Assembly (NCBI GenBank): GCA_021621525.1
Contig: JAJVUU010000014.1
Span: 1-36,165 of the forward strand
From: Caryophanales bacterium
Lineage (GTDB): Bacteria; Bacillota_I; Bacilli_A; RFN20; CAG-288
Reading direction: 5' to 3'
Length of the DNA: 36,165 bases
The notes beneath the pieces were generated by a model that saw nothing but the letters and a program-made list of their open reading frames with translations, did not search any database and was not told the DNA's origin. How positions within the stretch are numbered: the first letter of the stretch is position 1; each line of letters begins with the position of its first letter. The translations under genes and the position numbers were made by a program. Positions 15,458 through 24,362 of this stretch are shown here, piece after piece.

Positions 15458-16802
15458 CGTCTTCCTCGGAAATGAGAGAATCCGTAAGGATATCCACCCG
15501 GCTTATCCTTTCCTTCTCTTTCTTGATTTCATCCAGGTCTTCTTTTCTTGTCTTGTGAGGAAGTCTCATCAGGTCATAGAACATCAGAGCTAAGACAAAG
15601 AGGTTGATAAGAGCAGCGATAGAGACGCTGTCCTCACCCAGGACATCGATGAAGTACTTGCTGAAGCCTGTCATGTAATGATAATAGGCGATGCCTGAAG
15701 AGACCTGCATCAAGAAAACAAGGAAGAATCTCTTCTTATTGAAAATGGCATATAAGACGACCAAGACATCCAAGGCATAGAAATATCTCTCATGCATATG
15801 AGGAAGGAAGAAAGGAACGATACCGATGAGGAAGATAGAGACATAGATGAGATTCTCATCCGTAAGTCTGATTTTCCTGAGATAGAGGATAGCCATGAAG
15901 ACACCGATCATCAACAGACCGATATAGGTAGAAGCCTGATTGAAGCCCAAAGATGAGCTATCCATGTTGGATACACCGAAAAGATGCCACATATTGGCAC
16001 AGCCAAGAGTCAAATTCGGATATCCGTTCATCTGCTTGCTGAAATAACCAAACGGTTCCAAAAAGGAGGCACCGCAGATATAGCTTGGAAGGAAGGATAT
16101 CAGCAAGACGACGGCCACCATGTAGATCGGATAAAATTTCAGTCTTCTTGACAAGGTAAGATAGACAAGAAGAGGTGCGATGAAGACAGCCTGCATCTTC
16201 AACGAAAGAGCCAATCCGAAGAAGAACCATACAAGATGGTCTTTTCGTTTCAACAGGAAATAAAGACAATATACGAAGCAAGCAAAATACATGGAATCAC
16301 AGTTACCCCACAGTGCGGAATTGGTAAACTGCACCGGGAGAATCAAAAAGACCATATAGGCAATTGTAGCCTTGCCCTTGCTTTTTGTGACATGAAGAGC
16401 AATCAAGAACATACCGACAGCAATCAATATATCCATCAAAAAATAGACGGATTTCAGATAATACATCCAGTTCTGATAGAAGGAATATCCATTGATTTGA
16501 ACAAGCTCGCCCTTAGGAAGAAGGCTGATGACGGCTATCATGAAAAGATAGAGCGGAGAATAGTCACTGTCGACGGTATAGAAGTTACCAAAACCTACCT
16601 TTTCGATATCTGCCATCCACCCGTTGAGGATGTATCCACACATGTCGTTGGTCGGAAACAGAGCCGACATATATCTCACCGTCAAGGAAAGTCCGGTCAC
16701 GACAAGTATCAGAAGAAACAGGATATGCTTATCGATGAATTCCCTCAGCGAAAGAGAAAACAGCCTGAAGTCTTTTTGAATTTCTTTCCATCTTTCTTTC
16801 AT
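15441..16802 (-). CDS. Gpi18-like multi-pass glycosyltransferase
   Basis: A 453-residue protein with about ten hydrophobic segments and a C-terminal charged tail. The first extracytoplasmic loop has the family pattern NDMCGYILNGWMADI followed by DSDYSPLYLF, and a later segment reads ALWGNCDSMYFACF and FGLALSLKMQAVFIAPLL. These are typical of bacterial Gpi18-like, dolichol- or polyprenyl-phosphate-sugar-using GT-C enzymes; the acidic residues of the first loop are the expected catalytic site. It probably moves a hexose from a lipid carrier to an unknown envelope acceptor. AAGAGG lies a few bases before the ATG. Monocistronic, with TATAAT at 16871-16876 and a structured 5' UTR. Confidence 0.82.
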   Translation of the reverse strand: MKERWKEIQKDFRLFSLSLREFIDKHILFLLILVVTGLSLTVRYMSALFPTNDMCGYILNGWMADIEKVGFGNFYTVDSDYSPLYLFMIAVISLLPKGELVQINGYSFYQNWMYYLKSVYFLMDILIAVGMFLIALHVTKSKGKATIAYMVFLILPVQFTNSALWGNCDSMYFACFVYCLYFLLKRKDHLVWFFFGLALSLKMQAVFIAPLLVYLTLSRRLKFYPIYMVAVVLLISFLPSYICGASFLEPFGYFSKQMNGYPNLTLGCANMWHLFGVSNMDSSSLGFNQASTYIGLLMIGVFMAILYLRKIRLTDENLIYVSIFLIGIVPFFLPHMHERYFYALDVLVVLYAIFNKKRFFLVFLMQVSSGIAYYHYMTGFSKYFIDVLGEDSVSIAALINLFVLALMFYDLMRLPHKTRKEDLDEIKKEKERISRVDILTDSLISEEDEKTEE

Positions 16803-16839
16803 GGATTACCTCTTGATATGAAATGACAACATAAGATGC

Positions 16840-16876
16840 CGCATGGAAAATCCCATGCGAAAGCGACATCATTATA
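16840..16876 (-). promoter_or_regulatory. -10 box and 5' UTR hairpin of the glycosyltransferase gene
   Basis: TATAAT (16871-16876, minus strand) would start transcription near 16864. The following leader contains a perfect 7-bp hairpin, CGCATGG / CCATGCG (16840-16859, 6-nt loop), about 40 nt before the start codon. No U tract follows, so it is not a terminator. It could stabilise the mRNA or bind a regulator. Confidence 0.4.
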
Positions 16877-17105
16877 CTATATGAAGATTGGGAAATCCGA
16901 GATAACTTTGCTTTTTAAAATAGAAGTATATCCTCTTTCCAAAGCAGAATAGATGGACAAGCAAAGAGACGAACATCAAGATCATAAATGCAATCAAAAA
17001 GAAATCAGCATCTCTCCCCTTGAAAAGAAGGGACGAGGAAATAAGCGAAAATATCCTCGCCGACATCGACATGGTCGATCCTGGGCTTATCAAAGACAAA
17101 CAGAA
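16877..17105. other. Unresolved stretch between the glycosyltransferase promoter and the TetR remnant
   Basis: No gene is secure here. A minus-strand frame ending at 16872 encodes a hydrophobic segment (FFLIAFMILMFVSLLVHLF) with a basic tail, possibly the end of a lost membrane protein. A plus-strand frame across the same bases gives a charged peptide ending KDKQKRMD. Each may simply be the shadow of the other. No start with a Shine-Dalgarno supports either. Confidence 0.35.
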
Positions 17106-17517
17106 AAGAATGGACTGACCATCAAGGAACTTTGCCATATAGCAGGAATCAGTCGAACGACATTCTATTCCCATTTTATGACATTGGATGAAGTTTTTAT
17201 AGCGCTGAAAAGGCATTATCTCAGCAAAGATTTCATTGAAACAAACGAATTCCTGACCAAGGAAAGCAGACACTTTTTCTTCAGCACCTCAAGGACAGGC
17301 CAGCTTCTTCCACATCTTTCCGAAACTGCTTGAGAAAGAAGAAATCTCCTCCATGTATAAAAACAAAATAAAAACATATCCAGGATTCTCAGCTGACAGA
17401 AAGAAGCTTCTGTTTCTGACATCCGGATATGTTTCAAGCATATTCATGCCATGGATGACTGCTTTTTGTTATCCATGGACGACATGGAGGATCACTTCGT
17501 CTCCTTGCTTTCCAGAA
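17106..17517 (+). pseudogene. Broken TetR-family transcription regulator
   Basis: The first piece contains a TetR helix-turn-helix (LTIKELCHIAGISRTTFYSHF) followed by DEVFIALKRHYLSKDF, and stops at about 17333. A second frame continues with KKLLFLTSGYVSSIFM, matching the FLxSGYV region of YfnB/DhaS-type TetR C-terminal domains. A third frame then gives MDDCFLLSMDDMEDHFVSLLSRIC. At least two frameshifts separate the pieces, and no proper N-terminal helix or start could be found. The 3' end overlaps the convergent dehydratase gene by about 25 bp. No functional product is expected. Confidence 0.8.
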
Positions 17518-18799
17518 TCTGCTTTTCGAGATTTTCTTTGCCGATGGACAGCATCAGCTTGATGCGGTTTTCCTGATTGACCTTCGGTGCACCAGGGTCA
17601 TAGTCGACAGCGACGATGTTGGCAAGAGGATACAGTTCACGCACCTTTCTCATCATACCTTTTCCGGAAATATGGTTCGGAAGACAGCCGAAAGGCTGTG
17701 TGCAGACGATGTTGGAATAGCCGGATTCGGCAAGTTCGAGCATCTCACCGGTAAGAAGCCAGCCTTCACCCATGCGGTTTCCATATCCGTTGACACCCTT
17801 GTCAAGTTCCTTGACATGGGCATAGGTAGCCGGGACATTGAATCTGGAATTCTTGCTGATGGCTTCATTGAACATGTCCTGGATTCCGGTGGCATAGTCA
17901 AAAAGAACCTTGCAGGCAATCCTCTTGAGCTTATGTCCGCCATAAAGGTCGATATCGATGATACGGTTGTCGATCTTGAAGAGAATGAAGTTCATCATGC
18001 CAGGAAGATTGACTTCACAGTCCTGCGAAGCCAGGAATTCTTCCAGATTGTTGTTTCCCAGGGCTGCATATTTGACATAGATCTCACCGACGACACCGAC
18101 CTTGACTCTCGGCTTGTCGTCTTTTTCAATCTTGGCAAAATCACGTACGATGGCATTGAGGTTCTCACGGATGATCTTGTTCTTGTAACCATTCTTATAA
18201 AGCATCTGGCCGCAGAGTTCATCCTGCCACTTGGCTACCAGCTCATCCGTCTCTCCCTTATGGACCTCATAGGGTCTGACCTGATTGGAAAGACACATCA
18301 GCATGTCGCCATAGATGACGGCAGCGAGTGCTCTTCGGATGATGCCAAGAGATATCTTCATGCCAGGATTGGGTTCCAGTCCTGAAACATTGACGGAAAT
18401 CGTCGGAATATATCCCAGTCCTGCTCTTTCAAGTCCCTTCCTGAGAAGCTTGATATAGTTGGAAGCACGGCATCCGCCACCGGTCTGGGTGATGAGAAGG
18501 GCAACCTTGTGAAGGTCATATTTTCCAGACTGCAGGGCTGCGATCATCTGGCCGCAGGAAAGGATGGCAGGATAGCACATGTCGTTCTGAATATATTTCA
18601 GACCGGTCTGGGCGATTTCAGGGCCTGTCGTCTCCAAGAGTTCAGCCTTGTATCCATAATGGTTGAAGACCTTTCCGAGCATCTTGAAATGAATCGGAGC
18701 CATCATAGGGAAGAGAAGGGTATATTCCTTCTTCATCTGCTTGGTGAAGATGATTCGGCCTGTCTTGTCTCTCTTGAGCCTGATTTCTTTTTCAGCCAT
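17492..18799 (-). CDS. 2-hydroxyacyl-CoA dehydratase (HgdB/DUF2229-type) C-terminal component
   Basis: A 435-residue protein of the HgdB-like dehydratase fold. It corresponds to the C-terminal third of the roughly 1400-residue 'acyl-CoA dehydratase activase-related' proteins of many Bacillota. The N-terminal block (LLFPMMAPIHFKMLGKVF, then NDMCYPAILSCGQMIAAL and TQTGGGCRASNY) holds the conserved cysteines that would ligate an iron-sulfur cluster. It is separated from the upstream ORF by one base and starts in another frame, with GGAGG inside the preceding gene. The two products presumably form one complex. The reaction is unknown for this subgroup; the link to radical dehydration is by family. 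Confidence 0.85.
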   Translation of the reverse strand: MAEKEIRLKRDKTGRIIFTKQMKKEYTLLFPMMAPIHFKMLGKVFNHYGYKAELLETTGPEIAQTGLKYIQNDMCYPAILSCGQMIAALQSGKYDLHKVALLITQTGGGCRASNYIKLLRKGLERAGLGYIPTISVNVSGLEPNPGMKISLGIIRRALAAVIYGDMLMCLSNQVRPYEVHKGETDELVAKWQDELCGQMLYKNGYKNKIIRENLNAIVRDFAKIEKDDKPRVKVGVVGEIYVKYAALGNNNLEEFLASQDCEVNLPGMMNFILFKIDNRIIDIDLYGGHKLKRIACKVLFDYATGIQDMFNEAISKNSRFNVPATYAHVKELDKGVNGYGNRMGEGWLLTGEMLELAESGYSNIVCTQPFGCLPNHISGKGMMRKVRELYPLANIVAVDYDPGAPKVNQENRIKLMLSIGKENLEKQILESKETK

Positions 18800-18800
18800 C

Positions 18801-21776
18801 TTACTTGCCCTCCTTCTTCAGGCTTTCCTGGTAAGCCTTCTTCTTTCGCAAAGCCTCCAAAAGAGAACGGATTCTGATCTTGACCGTTCCGAGATTGGTG
18901 ACTTCATCGATCTTGACCTGGGTGTAGATCTTGTCATGACGCTCCAGGATATCCCTGACTTCATCGCCGGTGACGGCATCGACACCGCAGCCGAAGGAGA
19001 CGAGCTGGATGAGTTCCATGTCCTTCTGATGGCTGACATAGTTGGCAGCCTTGTACATGCGGGAATGGAACGTCCACTGGTTCAGGACATGGCTAGGCTC
19101 AGGGTTGTCCTCAAGCCTTGCGATGACATCCTCGCTGACGATGGCACAGTCATACTGAAGGATGAGCTTGTCGATGTCATGGTTGATGAGAGGATCGACA
19201 TGGTATGGTCTTCCGGCAAGGACGATGATGGTCTTTCCTTCCTTCCTGGCATTCTCGATGATGCCAAGCCCGTGCTTCTGGACAAGTTTCTTATATCTGT
19301 CATATTCGGCAAAGGCAAGAGAGGCAGCCTTCTTAACTTCACCTATCTTCAGATCCGGGAAATACTTCACCAGCTCCTCATATACCTTGCTTCCGAAATG
19401 CTTTCTTTCATAAAGATCGACGTAGTCATTGATGAAGGTGACACCGTCACTCCTGAGAATCTTCATGTTGGCTGAGATGACTTCCGGATAATAGGCAACG
19501 ACAGGACAGTTGTAATGGTTGTCCGTATGTTTTTCCTTGAGGTTCCAGGTCATGCAGGGATAATAGATATACTTTACGCCCTTCTCGATGAGATTCATGA
19601 CATGGCCGTGCATCAGTTTGGCCGGATAGCAGACGGTATCGCTAGGAATCGTCATCTGTCCGGAATGATAGAGCTTGGCACTGGATTTGTCGGAAAAGAC
19701 GACCTGGAAGCCAAGTTCGGTGAAGAACCTGGACCAGAACGGAGCAAGCTCATAGAAATTGAGTCCCATCGGGAAACCTATCTTCCCACGGGGATATTTC
19801 TTATCGTCCTCAAGGGCATGGTCATAGGAACGAAGAAGCCTGTTCTTGAAGGCATACATATCCAGTTCGCTGTTGGATCTGGCCTTCTTAGTGACTGGCT
19901 TCTCACAACGGTTTCCACCGATGAAGGATCTCTTGTCATCGAAGATGGACATCGTCAGATGGCACTTGTTGTTGCACATCTGGCAGACATAGGAAATGAC
20001 CTTCCTATGGAAATTGGCAAGCTTCTCCTTATCCAGGATGGTGGACTTATCAAGATGGAGTTCCATGGCATCCAAAGCTGCACCATAGGCACCCATCAAT
20101 CCTGCCACATTGGAACGGATGACATTGACTCCAAGCTCCATCTCAAAGGCACGGAGGACGGCATCGTTGAGGAACGTTCCTCCCTGGACGACAATCTTCT
20201 TTCCAAGGTCTTCGCTGGAAGAACAGCGGATGACTTTATAAAGAGCATTCTTGACGACGGAGATGGCAAGTCCGGCAGCGATGTCACTGACGCTGGCGCC
20301 ATCCTTCTGGGCCTGCTTGACGCTGGAATTCATGAAGACCGTGCATCTGGATCCAAGGTTGACAGGGCGCTTTGCTTCCAAGGCAAGCCTGGAAAACTCC
20401 TCGATGGAATAACCTAAGGACGTAGCAAATGTCTGAAGGAAGGAACCACAGCCGCTGGAGCATGCTTCATTTAAGAAGATGTCATCGATGACACCATTCT
20501 TGATGTGGAAGCATTTGATGTCCTGGCCACCGATGTCGATGATGAATTCGACATCCTTCAGGAAATGCCTGGCTGCCTGGAAATGAGCCATGGTCTCGAC
20601 GATGCCATGGTCAAAACAAAAGGCATTCTTGGCAAGTTCCTCACCATATCCGGTCGCAGAGGAGCCGGCGATATAGGCTTTATCGGACATCTTGGCATAG
20701 ATATCCGTAAGCATGTCCTTCAGAAGAGAAATCGGATCTCCCTTATTAGGGACATAATTGGTGTAACGGATATTGTAGTCCTTGTCGACCAAGACGACCT
20801 TGAGGGTCGTCGATCCGGAATCGACACCGAGATATAAAGGGCCTTCATATCCTTCCAGAGGAAGGACTTCCACCCTGTCCCTATCATGCCTTTCCTTGAA
20901 TTCCCGATATTCTTCCTGATTGTGGAAAAGAGGTTCGAGATAGGCGAAGTTCTCATTGTTTCGATAGGCAGAGACCTTGTCCATGATGGAATAAATGTCG
21001 ATAGGCTTATCCTTCTTGGCCAGAAGGGCAGAGCCGATGGCAACGAAATACAAAGAATTCTCCGGAAGCGTCCCTTCGACCTTCAAGACCTTGTCAAAGG
21101 CCTTGCGAAGCTCAGACATGAACGTCAGAGGGCCTCCGAGATACATGACGTTTCCTTCGATTTCACGGCCTTGGGCAAGACCGGCGATGGTCTGGTTCAC
21201 AACGGCATAGAAAATACTCTCAGCCACGTCTTCCTTCCTGGCACCCTGGTTGAGAAGAGGCTGGACGTCGCTTTTGGCAAAGACGCCGCAGCGGGAAGCG
21301 ATGGTATATGTTCTTTCATGCTTCGAGGCAAGTTCGTTGATTTCCGTAACCGGGACGTTGAGAAGGGAAGCCATCTGATCGATGAAGGCACCGGTACCTC
21401 CGGCACAGGTTCCGTTCATCCTGACTTCGACACCGTTGTTCAAAAAAAGAATCTTGGCATCCTCTCCGCCAAGCTCGATGATGGCATCCGTCTGTGGATA
21501 GAAGCGCTTCGTCGTCTCTCTGGTCGCATAGACTTCCTGATAGAAAGGAAACTTGCAGCCATCGGCAATGCCCATTCCGGCGGAGCCGGTAAAGGCAAGG
21601 CTGACCTCCTTCATCCCTTTGAGGGGTCCTTCTTCCAGGGATTCCAGGACAGCAGAGAGCTTTTCGCTGATTTTGGAATAATGTCTTTCATAAGACTTAT
21701 AGATGACTTTGTCATCATCGTCAAGGACAACGGCCTTGATGGTGGTCGAACCGATATCAATACCGACAGAAATCAT
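18801..21776 (-). CDS. 2-hydroxyacyl-CoA dehydratase activase-like protein, double ASKHA ATPase plus DUF2229
   Basis: A 991-residue protein with two BadF/BcrA-type ATPase domains in tandem. The first starts GIDIGSTTIK (residue 5) and has Cys124 and Cys163, 39 residues apart. The second starts GVDSGSTTLK (318) and has Cys439 and Cys478, again 39 apart, with an extra Cys443. The same spacing binds the bridging [4Fe-4S] cluster in HgdC activases (Cys127/Cys166). A CxxCxxxC cluster follows at 598-605, then a DUF2229 region (KIGFPMGLNFYELAPFW). Family members use ATP to inject electrons into dehydratases under anaerobic conditions. Here a double activase could form the cluster within one chain. 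It is the upstream gene of a pair with the separated C-terminal ORF. Confidence 0.9.
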   Translation of the reverse strand: MISVGIDIGSTTIKAVVLDDDDKVIYKSYERHYSKISEKLSAVLESLEEGPLKGMKEVSLAFTGSAGMGIADGCKFPFYQEVYATRETTKRFYPQTDAIIELGGEDAKILFLNNGVEVRMNGTCAGGTGAFIDQMASLLNVPVTEINELASKHERTYTIASRCGVFAKSDVQPLLNQGARKEDVAESIFYAVVNQTIAGLAQGREIEGNVMYLGGPLTFMSELRKAFDKVLKVEGTLPENSLYFVAIGSALLAKKDKPIDIYSIMDKVSAYRNNENFAYLEPLFHNQEEYREFKERHDRDRVEVLPLEGYEGPLYLGVDSGSTTLKVVLVDKDYNIRYTNYVPNKGDPISLLKDMLTDIYAKMSDKAYIAGSSATGYGEELAKNAFCFDHGIVETMAHFQAARHFLKDVEFIIDIGGQDIKCFHIKNGVIDDIFLNEACSSGCGSFLQTFATSLGYSIEEFSRLALEAKRPVNLGSRCTVFMNSSVKQAQKDGASVSDIAAGLAISVVKNALYKVIRCSSSEDLGKKIVVQGGTFLNDAVLRAFEMELGVNVIRSNVAGLMGAYGAALDAMELHLDKSTILDKEKLANFHRKVISYVCQMCNNKCHLTMSIFDDKRSFIGGNRCEKPVTKKARSNSELDMYAFKNRLLRSYDHALEDDKKYPRGKIGFPMGLNFYELAPFWSRFFTELGFQVVFSDKSSAKLYHSGQMTIPSDTVCYPAKLMHGHVMNLIEKGVKYIYYPCMTWNLKEKHTDNHYNCPVVAYYPEVISANMKILRSDGVTFINDYVDLYERKHFGSKVYEELVKYFPDLKIGEVKKAASLAFAEYDRYKKLVQKHGLGIIENARKEGKTIIVLAGRPYHVDPLINHDIDKLILQYDCAIVSEDVIARLEDNPEPSHVLNQWTFHSRMYKAANYVSHQKDMELIQLVSFGCGVDAVTGDEVRDILERHDKIYTQVKIDEVTNLGTVKIRIRSLLEALRKKKAYQESLKKEGK

Positions 21777-21778
21777 AT

Positions 21779-22885
21779 TTACTTCTTCTCCTTTTCATCA
21801 TCCGCATCCTTTGAGAAATCGACGACGGCGATAGAAGGCGGATCATTCTTTTCATCACCGGTGAAATAGGAAGAGACATCGATGAAACAACCACGCTTCT
21901 TGCTCTCCTCCCCATGGATATATTCTTTGCTGGAATAAGTCTGATAGACACTTGTGCGCATGGCAACAGGCATCGATTCCCTCAGCTGATCCTGATCAGC
22001 TTCAATCAGGCAGTAATTGTTCATCATGCAGAAATAGTTCAGGAAGGAGCCTATGATCAAGGCAAAGGCAGGAACGATGAGACAGGTGAAGATGGCATCC
22101 CTGCTGGAGTCGACCCGGATATGGCTGACACCCCATAAGGCAAAGCCATACATCGTGGCAAAAAGCAGATAGCAGGGAAGATTCATGAAGAAGCTTCTCT
22201 TGAGGCGATAGGCATTGAATCCCCTTGAAAAGGCCCTGGCGACGCTGCTGGACTGGGAGGAAGGAATATTCAGATCCAAATCAGGGAAGACGATCGTGGA
22301 GATATAATGGTAGCTCAGATTCTCATTGACGCCGAAGAAGATGATGAAGACAAGCGGAAGAAACATACATAAGCCGATATAGACCGTAAAGGGACGCACC
22401 ATTTCATATCCTCTCTCCAGAAGGAACTTTGTCATATCCTTTCGCATCAAGGAATAATCAGAAATCAGCGTGAGCATCTCCTTGAAGGCATCCTGAGCCT
22501 CAGGAAAGCAGGAAACGATGCCGGGAATGGCAATTCCCAGAGCAAACAGCATGACAAGAAGGATGCCGATAGCGGCTGCCACCGTAAGGAAGACACCGAA
22601 GATGCCGCCTTTGTTGGATTGGAAGAAAGCCTTATATCCGTCGATATAGGAGAACTTCTCCTTCCCGATGCCGGTGATGGCATAGCGAAGCCTTCTGTCT
22701 GCAGCGTAGAACATCGGAAGGACAAAATAAGTCAGAAGGATGGAAACACCATATGTAAACACCGATGCCAGAAGAATCAGACACATCAAAAAGGAAGGTA
22801 GGAAAAGCATGCTGATGTTCTTCAAAAAGTGACATCGGAGAGCCTTCTTCTGATAAGGAATGTATCTTTGAAATTCTTGGACCAT
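21779..22885 (-). CDS. Multi-pass membrane protein, unknown function
   Basis: A 368-residue protein with about six hydrophobic segments and a polar, acidic C-terminal tail (last ~50 residues rich in Asp, Glu and Lys). The middle part resembles generic DUF975-like or glycerophosphoryl-type membrane proteins, but I cannot assign a family. The ATG at 22885 was chosen because the upstream in-frame extension (TTG at 22951) runs through a good promoter; no clear Shine-Dalgarno precedes the ATG, so the start is uncertain. The stop is 2 bp from the activase start, so it may lead an operon with the dehydratase genes. Confidence 0.72.
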   Translation of the reverse strand: MVQEFQRYIPYQKKALRCHFLKNISMLFLPSFLMCLILLASVFTYGVSILLTYFVLPMFYAADRRLRYAITGIGKEKFSYIDGYKAFFQSNKGGIFGVFLTVAAAIGILLVMLFALGIAIPGIVSCFPEAQDAFKEMLTLISDYSLMRKDMTKFLLERGYEMVRPFTVYIGLCMFLPLVFIIFFGVNENLSYHYISTIVFPDLDLNIPSSQSSSVARAFSRGFNAYRLKRSFFMNLPCYLLFATMYGFALWGVSHIRVDSSRDAIFTCLIVPAFALIIGSFLNYFCMMNNYCLIEADQDQLRESMPVAMRTSVYQTYSSKEYIHGEESKKRGCFIDVSSYFTGDEKNDPPSIAVVDFSKDADDEKEKK

Positions 22886-22919
22886 GTTATAGACACACAA
22901 AAATAGTTGAAGTCTTTTT

Positions 22920-22947
22920 ATTATAATAAAAAAAGCCGGGACGACAA
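22920..22947 (-). promoter_or_regulatory. Promoter of the membrane-protein/dehydratase operon
   Basis: Minus strand TTGTCG (22942-22947), 16 bp, TATAAT (22920-22925). Initiation near 22913 gives a leader of about 28 nt. It begins inside the 18-bp-plus gap after the NERD-like gene, making the downstream genes independently transcribed. Confidence 0.65.
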
Positions 22948-22959
22948 ACAAGAATACAA

Positions 22960-23628
22960 CTATTTTTTCTTTCTGGAACGAATGGCCTCTTCCTCCAACT
23001 CACGTTTTGTCTCATCGCTTCTTTTCTTCAGCATGAGGGCAAGACGGTCCGTCTGTTCATGACGGATCGGAGTGACGCTATCATTCTCAGCCATACGCAA
23101 AGTCTTCTCAAGCTCCGTCACCGGAAGGAACCAATCGGTCACATCCTTTCTGGCAATCATCTTGGGAACAGCCAGGCTTGGGTTATAGACGATGACGGAG
23201 ACAAACATCTTATCGTCAGGAGAAACACTCAAAGCCGTCTCAAGCTTCCTTACCTGTTCCTTGTTGGCAAGGATAGGGTTTTCAATCCTTTGGGTGTTGT
23301 TTTTGTAATCCTTGAGGAAAACGCTCGGATCCGAGGCATTTCCATAGATTCCGCCCTGCATGGTGAAGGATTTGACGACATAGATATATTTGTCAGCAAA
23401 AAGGATATGGTCATACACGACCGGCTTTGTGGCATCACCCAAAAGATAAAGAGTGACCTGATTGAGAAGAAGATGGTCATTCTCATCAGCGAAATGCCTG
23501 AGTACCTTGTAGACTCTCTTATCAAATCTTCTCTTCTCCAGACTCCTTCTGATGGAGTCGCTGAAGAAGAGAACGATAGACAGCAAGAGCAGAAGGACAC
23601 AGCAGGAAAGTATGATCCAGCCTAGCAT
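22960..23628 (-). CDS. Membrane-anchored NERD-like protein
   Basis: A 222-residue protein with an N-terminal membrane helix (WIILSCCVLLLLLSIVLFF) and a soluble domain resembling NERD (nuclease-related domain): YDHILFADKYIYVVKSF, GGIYGNASD and ENPILANKEQVRKLE follow the family order. In active NERD proteins the strand after the DH motif carries an ExK pair (IETKN); here it reads VVKSF, so catalysis is doubtful. The C-terminal tail is strongly basic and coiled. The ATG at 23628 follows AAGGAG inside the 3' end of deoD; an ATG 10 codons upstream is inside deoD and less likely. Co-transcribed with deoD. Confidence 0.68.
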   Translation of the reverse strand: MLGWIILSCCVLLLLLSIVLFFSDSIRRSLEKRRFDKRVYKVLRHFADENDHLLLNQVTLYLLGDATKPVVYDHILFADKYIYVVKSFTMQGGIYGNASDPSVFLKDYKNNTQRIENPILANKEQVRKLETALSVSPDDKMFVSVIVYNPSLAVPKMIARKDVTDWFLPVTELEKTLRMAENDSVTPIRHEQTDRLALMLKKRSDETKRELEEEAIRSRKKK

Positions 23629-23629
23629 G

Positions 23630-24328
23630 CTACTCCTTGATGCATTCCAAGGCAACATCCATCATATGGGTGAAGGATGTCTGTCTTTCCTCGGATGTCG
23701 TCTCCTGGGAAGTGATGAGGCTGTCGGAGATGGTGAGAATGGAAAGTGCTTCCTTATGGGCTTCGGCTGCGACGGTATAAAGACCATAGGATTCCATCTC
23801 AAGGCAAAGGATGCCCATCTTGGCCCATGGCTTCCAGTCTTCGTTGTAGAAGTTATCACTAGAGAAGACCTGTCCCACCTGATGGCGATAACCGAATTTC
23901 TCACAGGCATCGGCAGCTTCCTTCAAAACAGGATAGGAAGCAGTCGCGGAAAGCTGTCCGTTGAGATTGAACTGGCTCTGCCAGTTGGAATTGGTGCTTG
24001 CACCGATGGCAAGGACGATGTCAAACAGCTTCAGGTTTTCCTGGCAGGAACCGGCGGTTCCGACACGGATGATTCTGTCGACGTGATAGAAGTTATATAG
24101 TTCATAGGCATACAGACCGATGGACGGAATGCCCATGCCCGATCCCATGACAGTGACTCTCTTTCCTTTGTAGAAGCCTGTGAAGGCAAGCATGTTCCTG
24201 ATACCGTTGACCTGCTTCACATCCGTAAGATACGTCTCGGCGATGAACTTCGCCCTGAGAGGGTCTCCCGGCATCAATACAGTCTTGGCAATGTCGTTTT
24301 CCAGCGCTTCATTATGTGGTGTAGGCAT
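23630..24328 (-). CDS. deoD: Purine nucleoside phosphorylase, DeoD type
   Basis: A 232-residue hexameric-type purine nucleoside phosphorylase. It cleaves purine (deoxy)ribonucleosides with phosphate for salvage. Markers are MPTPHNEA at the start, VLMPGDPLRAKFIAE (phosphate-binding Gly and Arg), VMGSGMGIPSIGLY, GTAGSCQ, CLEMESYGLY (purine-site Met and Glu) and ISDSL (catalytic Asp). Length and all motifs fit E. coli DeoD. GGAGG lies 8 nt before the ATG. TATAAT at 24357-24362 lies 28 bp upstream. The NERD-like gene follows directly and shares its transcript. guaA, 10 kb away, is the other purine gene of the window, but the two are not linked in an operon. Confidence 0.97.
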   Translation of the reverse strand: MPTPHNEALENDIAKTVLMPGDPLRAKFIAETYLTDVKQVNGIRNMLAFTGFYKGKRVTVMGSGMGIPSIGLYAYELYNFYHVDRIIRVGTAGSCQENLKLFDIVLAIGASTNSNWQSQFNLNGQLSATASYPVLKEAADACEKFGYRHQVGQVFSSDNFYNEDWKPWAKMGILCLEMESYGLYTVAAEAHKEALSILTISDSLITSQETTSEERQTSFTHMMDVALECIKE

Positions 24329-24356
24329 CTATTTATCCTCCGTTTTGGTACCTTAG

Positions 24357-24362
24357 ATTATA
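24357..24362 (-). promoter_or_regulatory. Candidate deoD -10 box
   Basis: Minus-strand TATAAT 28 bp upstream of the deoD start. The matching -35 region is weak (TTCCAA at 17 bp). Confidence 0.5.

Noticed and set aside
16872..17273. Minus-strand ORF with a hydrophobic segment
   Set aside because: Overlaps the TetR remnant, lacks a ribosome site and ends in the glycosyltransferase promoter; kept only as an unresolved stretch.
20886..21869. 327-codon ORF antisense to the activase
   Set aside because: A shadow of the ASKHA domains, without a Shine-Dalgarno or family similarity; the same holds for 19515-20417 and 17672-18385.
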